Source of the DNA: Paracoccaceae bacterium
Lineage (GTDB): Bacteria; Pseudomonadota; Alphaproteobacteria; Rhodobacterales; Rhodobacteraceae
Direction of reading: 5' to 3'
NCBI GenBank assembly: GCA_007123625.1
Contig: SKKS01000473.1
Location: 1-11,673 of the forward strand
Length of the DNA stretch: 11,673 nucleotides
Below the pieces are notes generated by a model that was given only the letters and a program-made list of their open reading frames with translations, had not been told where the DNA came from and ran no database searches. Every line of letters begins with the position of its first letter. The stretch's first letter is position 1. Below, piece after piece: positions 1 to 6,872 of this stretch. The position numbers and the translations under genes were made by a program.

Positions 1-32
1 ACCTTAGCGCAGACAGAACATCTCCCCAGACA

Positions 33-100
33 TCATCTGTGCAAAAATATCCTCGAGGGGTGACTTCGCGGTCAGGCGAAGAGGGGGCTCGAAAGCCCCC
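33..100 (-). repeat. Dispersed double-hairpin plus AT-rich core element, copy A (downstream of the anchor-subunit gene)
   Basis: Reading the minus strand just after the stop of the membrane-anchor gene, there is a 7-bp stem (83-89 paired with 94-100, loop 90-93). A second stem of 6 bp follows (64-69 with 76-81, loop 70-75), and then a core reading GGATATTTTTGCACAGATGA (33-52). The same order of two stems and then core recurs at 8240-8306, and the core alone recurs at 1813-1832. The first stem lies only two bases beyond the stop codon, so it may act as a 3'-end structure or weak terminator for the soe operon. There is no T-run directly after either stem, so a classical intrinsic terminator is not shown. 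The strand is assigned from the stem-to-core direction. Confidence 0.65.
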
Positions 101-101
101 T

Positions 102-1010
102 TCAGCCGTCGGTCGGGGCCGTGCCACCACGGCCATAGTAAAGCCCGACCACATGCTCGGCCTCGGCGAAGAACAGCCAGCGCGCGGCCAGCATCCCGCC
201 AAGATGCAACACCGCCGCGAAGGCCAGCGCCACCACGGACCCCGGCGCCAGCAGCACAAGCACCGCAGGCAGCAACGCGCCCAAGGCCAGTGCGATCAGC
301 CGAAGCTTGTGCGCGTGGCGCCGCCCGACCACATGCACCATCTCGCGCAGCAGGTAGTTGCGCCCCGAATGCGGCGGCTCCAGCAGGCGCACGCGCCCCA
401 GCCCGCCCAGGCCGGTGGCCGTGCCCGCGTCGCTCCCCGAGGCACGGAAACGCCCGTCACCGATCCGCCAATGCGCGATCATCAGGAGCGCCAGCAACAG
501 CAACAGCCAGAGCGCCGCGCACCCTTGCCCTGCCAGCAGCGCCCCGCCCGCAAGCGCGGCGACGACAAACAGCGCCGGGACCGTCCAGTGATGCCAGCGC
601 GGCACCGTGCGCAACTGCGCATAGATCATCGCCGTCGCCGCCACCGTCATCACCGCCAGCACCGCCGCAGCCATCCCGAACGCGGGCAGCGGCGTGGCCA
701 GGAATACCGACCCGGCGGCATGCGGCGCCATTACCGCCAGCGCAGCCACCGCAAGCACCGCCTCGCGCGACAGCCAGCTTGAGCGCCATTGCGTGAACGC
801 CAGCAGCATCCGCTCCGGGTGCCCCAGATGAAAGGCCGAGGCCAAAAGCCCCACCCCCGCAAGCCCATAGCCCAGCCCGAACCAGACGAACGCCGCCCAG
901 CCCAGCGGCTCAGGCTGCCCAAGGGCCGGACCCAGCCCCAGCCAGGCCAGCAACCCGAAGCCCAGCCCCGAGAAAACGGTAAAGACGATCAGCGACGGTG
1001 CGGGATGCAT
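102..1010 (-). CDS. soeC: DmsC/SoeC-type membrane anchor subunit of a molybdoenzyme (probable sulfite dehydrogenase subunit C)
   Basis: This 302-residue protein is very hydrophobic, with about eight predicted membrane helices (roughly residues 6-30, 36-60, 83-100, 108-131, 143-161, 165-181, 237-255 and 257-281). It carries the DmsC-like stretch HLGHPERMLLAFTQWRSSWL after helix 2. In this family the anchor holds the two catalytic subunits on the membrane and exchanges electrons with the quinone pool. It starts three bases after the stop of the ferredoxin-type gene, so the two are translated from one message and are probably coupled. The partner catalytic subunit lacks a Tat signal, so the complex should face the cytoplasm. 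That favours SoeC over the anchor of a periplasmic DMSO reductase. Family membership is strong; the exact substrate is inferred from the operon. Confidence 0.85.
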   Translation of the reverse strand: MHPAPSLIVFTVFSGLGFGLLAWLGLGPALGQPEPLGWAAFVWFGLGYGLAGVGLLASAFHLGHPERMLLAFTQWRSSWLSREAVLAVAALAVMAPHAAGSVFLATPLPAFGMAAAVLAVMTVAATAMIYAQLRTVPRWHHWTVPALFVVAALAGGALLAGQGCAALWLLLLLALLMIAHWRIGDGRFRASGSDAGTATGLGGLGRVRLLEPPHSGRNYLLREMVHVVGRRHAHKLRLIALALGALLPAVLVLLAPGSVVALAFAAVLHLGGMLAARWLFFAEAEHVVGLYYGRGGTAPTDG

Positions 1011-1013
1011 TGC

Positions 1014-1769
1014 TCAGATCCGCTCCAACGCGCGGTCCAGCCAGCCAAGAAACCCCTGCACCGGGGTGCCCGGCGTGTCCGGCAGTGGATCGCACAGGCT
1101 GGCCAGCGCCGGGGTTTCCAGCGTGTCGCGCCCGCGCGGCGGCAGGTACTTGTTCACCGGCCGCGTGCCCTGTTCCGGCATCAGGTCGATGCCGCCGCGC
1201 GCGGCCACAAGGCGCGACACATGGCTGTCGGGATCGGCGAAGTCCCCGAAATGCCGCGCCCCTGCCGGGCAGGTGCGCACGCAGGCGGGTTCGCGGTCCC
1301 GTTCGGGAAGGTTCTCGTTATAGATCCGGTCCACGCACAGGGTGCATTTCTTCATCACCTTCTCGGCCCCGTCCATTTCGCGCGCGCCATAGGGACAGGC
1401 CCAGGCGCACAGCCCACAGCCGATGCAGGCGGATTCGTTCACCAGCACGATCCCATCCTCGACCCGCTTGTAGCTTGCGCCCGTGGGGCAGACGGTGACG
1501 CAGGGCGCGTCGTCGCAATGCAGGCAGGATTTGGGGAAGTGCACGACCATCGGCGGGGCCGTGTCGCGCGTCACCTCGAACGTATGGACACGGTTGAGGA
1601 AGGTGCCTTCGGGGGTTTCGCCCCAGGCATCCATGTCGGCAAGCGGCGCGCCGTAGTTTTCGGTGTTCCAGCCCTTGCAGGAAATCACGCAGGCGTGGCA
1701 GCCCACGCAAGTGTCCAGATCGATGACAAGTCCGAGCTTGCGCTCGGTGTGGGTGGGAAGACTGGTCAT
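1014..1769 (-). CDS. soeB: Four-[4Fe-4S] ferredoxin-type electron-transfer subunit (DmsB/SoeB family)
   Basis: The 251-residue product carries sixteen cysteines in four groups typical of DmsB-like subunits: C21/C24/C27/C31, C82/C85/C90/C94, C115/C118/C121/C125 and C142/C145/C163/C167. These would bind four [4Fe-4S] clusters, forming a wire between the molybdenum subunit and the membrane anchor. There is no signal peptide, which fits a cytoplasmic or inner-face location. The ATG at 1769 has a purine-rich AAAGGG upstream, about nine bases from the start. The gene follows the large subunit after a 76-bp gap that contains a core-only copy of the dispersed repeat, and it nearly touches the anchor gene downstream. 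The family call is very secure. The Soe rather than Dms, Phs or Psr assignment rests on the operon and on the missing export signal. Confidence 0.88.
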   Translation of the reverse strand: MTSLPTHTERKLGLVIDLDTCVGCHACVISCKGWNTENYGAPLADMDAWGETPEGTFLNRVHTFEVTRDTAPPMVVHFPKSCLHCDDAPCVTVCPTGASYKRVEDGIVLVNESACIGCGLCAWACPYGAREMDGAEKVMKKCTLCVDRIYNENLPERDREPACVRTCPAGARHFGDFADPDSHVSRLVAARGGIDLMPEQGTRPVNKYLPPRGRDTLETPALASLCDPLPDTPGTPVQGFLGWLDRALERI

Positions 1770-1812
1770 GCTGTGCTGCCCTTTGGCGTCTGGCGTGGGG
1801 CGAGGATGTGTT

Positions 1813-1832
1813 GAGTATTTTTGGCAAGATGA
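1813..1832 (+). repeat. Core-only copy B of the dispersed repeat (intergenic, soeA-soeB)
   Basis: The plus strand reads GAGTATTTTTGGCAAGATGA here. It closely matches the cores at 33-52 (minus strand) and 8287-8306 (plus strand). No paired stems of the kind seen in the other two copies stand before it. It lies antisense to the operon, between the stop of the large subunit and the start of the ferredoxin subunit. Confidence 0.55.
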
Positions 1833-1845
1833 AGTTGCATGGCGC

Positions 1846-4668
1846 TCAGCCCTTTACCTGATGCGCCAGATCGCGCGGTGGGTTCGGGACCGGGGACGCC
1901 TGTGCGGGGTGCGCCGGATAGGTCACACGCTGGCCTGCGGGCGCCTTCTCGATCCGCACGCGCAGGTCATACCATGCGGCCTGTCCGGTGACCGGATCCG
2001 AGTTCGCCCAGCGCAGCCCGTCGCCCTTGGGCGGCAGCAGTTCGTGTATCAGGTGGTTGAGCAGGCTGGATTGCGCAGCCTCGGGGGCGCAGGCGTCCAG
2101 CGCCCAGGCGCCGCGGCGTTTGGCGATGGCGTTCCAGGTCCAGACAGTGTGCGGGTTGAGCGCATCCATCCGCACCACAGGCAACGTGATGCGGCCGTGC
2201 GGCGAGGTGAGCGTGGCCCAGTCGCCGCTTCTGAACCCGCGCGCGCGCCAGACCTCGCCCGAGACATAAAGCGGCGTGTGGCCGTGGATTTGACGCAGCC
2301 ATGCGTTCTGGCTGCCCCATGAATGGTAATGCGCCATCGGGCGCTGGGTGAGCGCGTGGAGCGGATACGCAGCAGGGTCGGTCGCGGCATCGGTGAAGGT
2401 CGGATACCAGATGGGCAGCGGGTCCATCGCTTCCATAAGCCGCGCGCGCAGGTGGTCGGGGGGCTGTCGGGAGCCGTAGCCTTCGGCGGCAAGCTGGAAC
2501 CTGCGCAGGGGCTCGGCGTAGAGATTGAAGACGTAGGGCTGCGGGCTGTCGAAAAGGCCGCGCGCCACCGCCCAGTTCTGATAGGCGGCGTTCCAGGGTT
2601 TGAAGAACTGCGCCTCTTCGGGGATATGCTCGAACCAGAAGCCGCCGTTTTCGATATAGCGCGCGATCTGGTCGGGGTTGGGCGCACCGCGCCCCTGGCC
2701 CATGCCGTCCGGCCCACGAAAGCCCGCCAGCGGACCAATGCCGGGGCGGCGTTCGTGGTTGCTGATATAGTCGGCATAATCCTTGAACTTTGCCGTACCG
2801 TCGTCTTTCACCATACCGGGCAGGCCAAGCCGTGCCCCCAAATCCAGCAGCACCGACTGGAAAGGGCGCACATCACGGTCGGGCTGCACCACAGGCCAGC
2901 GGATGGAATCGGCCAGTGCCTCGGCCTCGCAAATCGGGCGATCAAGCAGGCTGATGCAGTCGTGGCGTTCCAGATAGGTGGTATCGGGCAGGACCAGATC
3001 GGCGAAGGCCACCATTTCCGAGCTGTAGGCGTCCGAGTAGATGATGCGCGGGATCACGTAATCGCCGTTTGCATCCGTGTCGGTCAGCATCTGCATGACC
3101 TGCGTGGTATTCATGGACGAATTCCACGCCATGTTCGCCATGTAGAGAAACAGCGTGTCGATCTTGTAGGGGTCGCCCGCATGCGCGTTCGAGATCACCA
3201 TGTGCATCATGCCGTGGGCGGACAGCGGCGCCTCCCACGAGAACGCCTTGTCGATGCGCTTTGGCTGGTCCGCCTCGTCCAGAAGCAGATGCTCGGGCCC
3301 CAGCGGATAGCCCAGGTGCGGGCCGTCCAGCGGCTGGCCGGGAACGTGGCCTGCATGGGGGCGGGGGTGAGCCTCGGGCGGTTTGGGATAGGGCGGCTTG
3401 AAGCGGAACCCGCCGGGCGTTTCCACGCTGCCGATCAGGATTTGCAAAAGATGCAGCGCGCGCGCGGTCTGGAACCCGTTGGAATGGGCGGAAACCCCGC
3501 GCATGGCGTGCATGGCGACGGGGCGGCCGGTCATGGTTTCATGTCTGACCCCGCGAAAATCGGTCCAGGGCTGGGGGATGGTGATTTCTTCCTCGAAGGC
3601 CACGCGCGCGATTTCGGCGGCGATGGCACGGATACGCGGGGCGGGGATGCCGCAGCGTTTCGCCACGGCGTCGGGCGCGTAGTCCTTGGACAGGTATCGA
3701 TCGGTCAGATGGCGGAAGACGGGCAGATGGGTGGTGCCAGCGATCTCGACCCCGGCGGCCAGATCGGGGGCGATGTCGGGCGCGTCCCAGGCCACGGCAT
3801 GCCCGGTGCGGCGGTCGCGCACCAGGGGTTTGCCATCCGCGTCGCGCAGGAACAGGCCATTTTCCGACCCATCGGCCGCGTTCACCAGATAGGGTGCGTT
3901 GGTGTAGCGGATCAGGTAGTCCAGATCGATCTTGCCCGCGCGCAAAAGCTCATGCACCAGCGCAAGGATGAACAGCCCGTCCGTGCCCGGCGTGATCCCC
4001 ACCCAGTCGTCGGCGATGGCGTTGTAGCCCGAGCGGATGGGATTCACGCCGATCACCCGTGCGCCGCGTTCTTTCAGCCGACCCAATCCCATCTTGATGG
4101 GGTTGCTGTCGTGATCCTCGGCCACGCCGAACAAAAGAAAGAGCTTTGTGCGCTCCCAGTCGGGCTGACCGAACTCCCAGAACGACCCGCCCATCGTATA
4201 GATTCCCGCCGCCGCCATGTTGACCGAGCAGAACCCCCCGTGGGCGGCCCAGTTGGGGGTGCCGAAGGCCTGCGCCCACCAGCCGGTGAAGCTTTGCGAC
4301 TGGTCGCGCCCGGTAAAGAAGGCCAGCTTCTCGGGCGCGGTTGCGCGCAAGGGGCGCAGCCAGTCGGCGGCAAGCGACAGCGCCTCGTCCCAACTGATCT
4401 CCTTGAATTCGCCAGACCCGCGCGGGCCGACCCGCTTGAGGGGCGCGCGCAGGCGGGCGGGGGACAGGTGCTGCATGATCCCGGCGCTGCCCTTGGCGCA
4501 CAGCACGCCCTTGTTCACCGGATGGTCGCGGTTGCCGTCGATATAGGCGACCTTGCCGCCCTTCATGTGCACGTCGATCCCGCAGCGGCAGGCGCACATG
4601 TAGCAGGTCGTCTTGCGGATCTCGTCCGAAACCCGGGGCGACAGGTCCGGTGCTGGCTGGACTGACAT
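1846..4668 (-). CDS. soeA: Molybdopterin oxidoreductase catalytic subunit, probable sulfite dehydrogenase SoeA
   Basis: This 940-residue protein of the DMSO reductase/CISM superfamily should hold a bis-MGD molybdenum cofactor and one N-terminal [4Fe-4S] cluster. The cluster motif is C22-x2-C25-x3-C29-x27-C57. Cys147 in the segment HGGFCSVN is the candidate molybdenum ligand. The C-terminal 150 residues look like the usual MGD-binding cap. The N-terminus carries no twin-arginine signal, so the enzyme should stay in the cytoplasm, as described for SoeA of Allochromatium vinosum and its roseobacter relatives. The start at 4668 is chosen because GGGGAG lies nine bases upstream. The reading frame runs on to 4770 (TTG), but that extension has no ribosome site and no homology I recognise. 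Thiosulfate or polysulfide reductase-like enzymes are the alternatives; these usually carry a Tat signal. Confidence 0.82.
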   Translation of the reverse strand: MSVQPAPDLSPRVSDEIRKTTCYMCACRCGIDVHMKGGKVAYIDGNRDHPVNKGVLCAKGSAGIMQHLSPARLRAPLKRVGPRGSGEFKEISWDEALSLAADWLRPLRATAPEKLAFFTGRDQSQSFTGWWAQAFGTPNWAAHGGFCSVNMAAAGIYTMGGSFWEFGQPDWERTKLFLLFGVAEDHDSNPIKMGLGRLKERGARVIGVNPIRSGYNAIADDWVGITPGTDGLFILALVHELLRAGKIDLDYLIRYTNAPYLVNAADGSENGLFLRDADGKPLVRDRRTGHAVAWDAPDIAPDLAAGVEIAGTTHLPVFRHLTDRYLSKDYAPDAVAKRCGIPAPRIRAIAAEIARVAFEEEITIPQPWTDFRGVRHETMTGRPVAMHAMRGVSAHSNGFQTARALHLLQILIGSVETPGGFRFKPPYPKPPEAHPRPHAGHVPGQPLDGPHLGYPLGPEHLLLDEADQPKRIDKAFSWEAPLSAHGMMHMVISNAHAGDPYKIDTLFLYMANMAWNSSMNTTQVMQMLTDTDANGDYVIPRIIYSDAYSSEMVAFADLVLPDTTYLERHDCISLLDRPICEAEALADSIRWPVVQPDRDVRPFQSVLLDLGARLGLPGMVKDDGTAKFKDYADYISNHERRPGIGPLAGFRGPDGMGQGRGAPNPDQIARYIENGGFWFEHIPEEAQFFKPWNAAYQNWAVARGLFDSPQPYVFNLYAEPLRRFQLAAEGYGSRQPPDHLRARLMEAMDPLPIWYPTFTDAATDPAAYPLHALTQRPMAHYHSWGSQNAWLRQIHGHTPLYVSGEVWRARGFRSGDWATLTSPHGRITLPVVRMDALNPHTVWTWNAIAKRRGAWALDACAPEAAQSSLLNHLIHELLPPKGDGLRWANSDPVTGQAAWYDLRVRIEKAPAGQRVTYPAHPAQASPVPNPPRDLAHQVKG

Positions 4669-4710
4669 GCGCGTGCGCTCCCCTACCCCGTGTTCTGCGG
4701 CCTTTCGAAC

Positions 4711-4770
4711 CCTGTTCCGCCCCAAGGCGGCGCAAGCGACCATTTTCCCGGCAAGGAACAGGATGCGCAA
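4711..4770 (-). promoter_or_regulatory. Candidate promoter with inverted repeat upstream of soeA
   Basis: On the minus strand TTGCGC (4770-4765) and GAAAAT (4747-4742) are separated by 17 bp, a weak sigma-70-like pair. A perfect 8-bp inverted repeat overlaps it: GGAACAGG on the plus strand at 4755-4762, within the spacer, and CCTGTTCC at 4711-4718, just downstream of the expected transcription start. The half-sites are centred 44 bp apart, about four helical turns. The arrangement resembles an operator, but only base pairing and position support it and I recognise no regulator. Confidence 0.25.
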
Positions 4771-4828
4771 TCATTTGTCCAGTGCCCGCGTGAGCGCAAA
4801 CGCAGTTGCGCGAGCGGCAGGGCCCCAC

Positions 4829-4885
4829 GCGCCCGCGGGACGCGGGCGCCCACCAAGGCGCGACTCCCCCGCTTGCGGGGGAGTC
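4829..4885. repeat. Tandem perfect GC hairpins between the monooxygenase gene and soeA
   Basis: There are two neighbouring inverted repeats. One has a 9-bp stem, 4829-4837 with 4841-4849 and loop GGA. The other pairs 4862-4872 with 4875-4885; these arms are perfectly complementary over 11 bp, and a realistic fold is a 10-bp stem with loop CTTG. They lie about 40 bp past the stop of the monooxygenase gene and about 160 bp before the soeA start. No T-run follows either stem on either strand, so this is not a standard intrinsic terminator. On the minus strand the order resembles the two-stem part of the repeat at 8240-8277, and GGCGCCCG is shared, but the AT-rich core is missing. Confidence 0.55.
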
Positions 4886-4925
4886 TCCGCAAGGTCAGAC
4901 CGGGCGCGCCACCCACAAGGCCGGT

Positions 4926-6107
4926 TCAGTTCACAGGATGCGCGCGGGTGACGTCGTGGTCCCACAGCCAGCCGAAGCGGCGCAGCGGCGCCTGCGGGGC
5001 GATGCGCCCGCCGATGCGTAGCGCCAGATGTGCCAACGGTCGCAGGGGGCCGCGCAGGTGATAGTTCCGCGCATTGGCGTTTGCCGCAGCCACGATCCGG
5101 GTGGCGCGCGCATGCCGCGCGGTCTGATACGCCGCCAGCGCGCGCGGGATCTCGGCGTGGCGCAGCAGCATCGCCGTCAGCACCCAGGCGTCTTCAAGTG
5201 CCATGTTGGCGCCCTGCGCCATGAACGGCAGGGTCGGATGCGCCGCATCGCCCAGCAGCACGCCATGCCCCATGAACCAGTTCGTCGCGACCGCGTGCCG
5301 GAATAACCCCCAGAGCCACGGCCCCTCCACCTGCGCCAGCCAACCCGGCACCGGCCCGCCGAAACCCGCGAAGGCCGCGCGCACATGCGCGGCATCGTCG
5401 CGGATGTTCCAGCCCTCGTCCGCCCAGGCCGCGCGCTCCTCGACCGCGACGATGTTGCGCAGACTGCCGCCCCGGAGCGGATAGCTTACCAGATGCCGCC
5501 CCGGCCCCATGAACACCTGCGCCTCGGGCGGGGCGTCCGGATCGCCGGGGATCAGCGCGCGCCAGGCCACCTGCCCGGTGAATGCAGGCCGCGCCGCGCC
5601 CAGAATCGTTTCGCGCATGACCGAATGCAGCCCGTCCGCCGCGGCCAGCAGGTCACCCTCGACCACCCGACCGTCGTGCAGCACTGCCTTGGGGAGGGGC
5701 CCGTGCGGATCGACCATCACCGCTTGTTCGTCCAGACGCACATCGACCCCCTGCGCGTGGGCGGCGGCTGCCAGAATCTCCACCAGATCGGCGCGATGAA
5801 CCAGATGAAAACCCGCGCCCCCGGCGGGCAACGCCATCCGCAGCACCTTTGCGCCCTGCCCCCCGTCGCGCAGCACCACTGCATCGGCACGCATCGACAC
5901 CGCCTCAAGCGCCGGGGCCAGCCCTAACGCGCCCAGCACCACCGCGCCGTTGGGGCTGATCTGCAACCCGGCGCCGACCTCGGTCAGCGCGGGCGCCTGT
6001 TCCAGCAGCGTGACGCGCCACCCCGCCCGCGCGCGCAACGCCACCGACAAAGCCAGCCCGGCAACACCGCCGCCCAGAATCACCGCATGGCGCTGCTGTA
6101 CTGTCAT
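4926..6107 (-). CDS. FAD-dependent monooxygenase (salicylate hydroxylase-like aromatic hydroxylase family)
   Basis: This 393-residue single-component flavoprotein has all three hallmarks of class A flavin monooxygenases. A GxGxxG dinucleotide fold lies at residues 12-17 near the N-terminus. The DG motif is at 158-159 (AADGLHS), and the GD motif is at 286-287 (LLGDAAHPTLP). Members use NAD(P)H and oxygen to hydroxylate, or oxidatively decarboxylate, an aromatic substrate in the cytoplasm. The substrate cannot be read from sequence; salicylate, 3-hydroxybenzoate and 6-hydroxynicotinate hydroxylases are the nearest relatives I would compare. The start at 6107 has GGAG seven bases upstream; the frame runs eight codons further but without a better site. 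The neighbours offer no catabolic pathway. It sits just after the dksA terminator and has only about 35 bp of its own upstream space. Confidence 0.85.
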   Translation of the reverse strand: MTVQQRHAVILGGGVAGLALSVALRARAGWRVTLLEQAPALTEVGAGLQISPNGAVVLGALGLAPALEAVSMRADAVVLRDGGQGAKVLRMALPAGGAGFHLVHRADLVEILAAAAHAQGVDVRLDEQAVMVDPHGPLPKAVLHDGRVVEGDLLAAADGLHSVMRETILGAARPAFTGQVAWRALIPGDPDAPPEAQVFMGPGRHLVSYPLRGGSLRNIVAVEERAAWADEGWNIRDDAAHVRAAFAGFGGPVPGWLAQVEGPWLWGLFRHAVATNWFMGHGVLLGDAAHPTLPFMAQGANMALEDAWVLTAMLLRHAEIPRALAAYQTARHARATRIVAAANANARNYHLRGPLRPLAHLALRIGGRIAPQAPLRRFGWLWDHDVTRAHPVN

Positions 6108-6142
6108 GGCTCCGCTCCGTGGGGTGCGCAACTAGGGGCGCG

Positions 6143-6181
6143 AAAAAAGAAAGGGCACCAGAGCGCAGCGCTCTGATGCCC
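6143..6181 (-). terminator. Rho-independent terminator of dksA
   Basis: On the minus strand, about 40 bp after the dksA stop, bases 6181-6169 pair with 6165-6153. The stem is 13 bp, with one G-U pair in the RNA and a three-base loop. It is followed by the T-rich tail TTTCTTTTTT (6152-6143). Stem, loop and tail are all near ideal. The tail ends 35 bp before the start codon of the monooxygenase gene. Confidence 0.9.
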
Positions 6182-6220
6182 GGATGCGGCGCACGCACCT
6201 GTCATCGGTTCGGCCCCGCT

Positions 6221-6643
6221 TCAGGCTTCGCGGTGAACCCGTTCGCGGCGTTCATGACGCTCCTGTGCTTCAAGCGTCATGGTCGCGATGGGGCGCGCGT
6301 CCAGGCGCTTGAGCGAAATCGGCTCGCCCGTTACCTCGCAATAGCCAAAATCGCCGGTGTCGATCCGGCGCAGGGCGGCGTCAATCTTGGCCACCAGCTT
6401 GCGCTGGCGGTCACGGGTGCGCAATTCGAGGGCGCGGTCGGTTTCTTCCGAGGCGCGGTCGGCAATATCGGGGATGTTGCGCGAGGAATTGGCCAGACCT
6501 TCAAGCGTCTCGCGGCTGCCGTTGAGAATGTCTTCCTTCCAGGCCAGCAGCTTGCGGCGGAAATATTCAAGTTGCCGCTCGTTCATGAACGGCTCGCCCT
6601 CGGCCGGGCGGTAGTCCTCCGGCAAGAATATTTCGGGTTTCAT
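6221..6643 (-). CDS. dksA: DksA-family RNA polymerase-binding transcription factor
   Basis: The 140-residue protein has the DksA layout: an N-terminal helix, a long coiled coil with the acidic tip D59-x2-D62-x-A64 (the DxxDxA of functional DksA), and a C-terminal zinc-finger region. With ppGpp it would enter the RNA polymerase secondary channel and adjust rRNA and biosynthetic promoters. The four cysteine positions read C102-x2-T105-x17-T123-x2-A126. The canonical CX2C-X17-CX2C spacing is kept but three zinc ligands are gone, as described for Pseudomonas aeruginosa DksA2. The start at 6643 is preferred because GGGGGAA lies six bases upstream and it matches the family N-terminus (MKPEIFLPEDY). 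An in-frame ATG at 6691 with AAGG upstream would add 16 residues. The gene is divergent from moxR and ends in a strong terminator. Confidence 0.92.
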   Translation of the reverse strand: MKPEIFLPEDYRPAEGEPFMNERQLEYFRRKLLAWKEDILNGSRETLEGLANSSRNIPDIADRASEETDRALELRTRDRQRKLVAKIDAALRRIDTGDFGYCEVTGEPISLKRLDARPIATMTLEAQERHERRERVHREA

Positions 6644-6723
6644 ACGGTCTTCCCCCTGCTCGCCTTCAACGGTCACATTAAGTCTGTTCATGGTTACCTT
6701 GTCGACTTCCGCCTTTGCGGCGG

Positions 6724-6752
6724 GGAATAGCCGATGGGTCGGAGAATGTCAC
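6724..6752 (-). promoter_or_regulatory. Candidate sigma-70-type promoter for dksA
   Basis: On the minus strand GTGACA (6752-6747) and TATTCC (6729-6724) are 17 bp apart. The -35 box is good and the -10 box is poor. A start near 6717 would give a leader of about 74 bases to the preferred dksA start codon, and about 26 bases to the alternative ATG at 6691. No other pair in this gap looked better. Confidence 0.25.
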
Positions 6753-6872
6753 GCGGATTTCAGCCGATGCCAGCTTGCCTTGCGCGCCCCCGACCCGGGC
6801 GCTAGTTTCCTACGCAAGTCATGCGCCTGGCAGGAAGTCCGGGCAGTATGGAAGTGCACGCAAGGAGCAGGC

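Noticed and set aside
39..1814. Plus-strand frames opposite soeC and soeB
   Set aside because: They give low-complexity Arg, Gln, His and Pro-rich products. The minus-strand frames encode clear membrane-anchor and ferredoxin proteins.
2323..4665. Very long plus-strand open frame (780 codons) opposite soeA
   Set aside because: It is fully antisense to a protein with clear molybdopterin motifs. Long shadow frames are common in GC-rich DNA, and its product is rich in His, Gly and Arg with no recognisable domain.
4669..4770. N-terminal extension of SoeA as a signal peptide
   Set aside because: The extra 34 codons begin with TTG, have no ribosome site, and lack the twin-arginine pattern expected for an exported molybdoenzyme. 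GGGGAG before 4668 supports the shorter start.
6780..6808. TTGCGC-17-TAGTTT as the moxR promoter
   Set aside because: Only three of six bases match in each box and such pairs are expected by chance. It is too weak to list as a feature.
6690..6872. Upstream extension of the MoxR frame
   Set aside because: It has no ribosome site and no MoxR homology and overlaps the dksA leader. AAGGAG before 6873 fixes the start.
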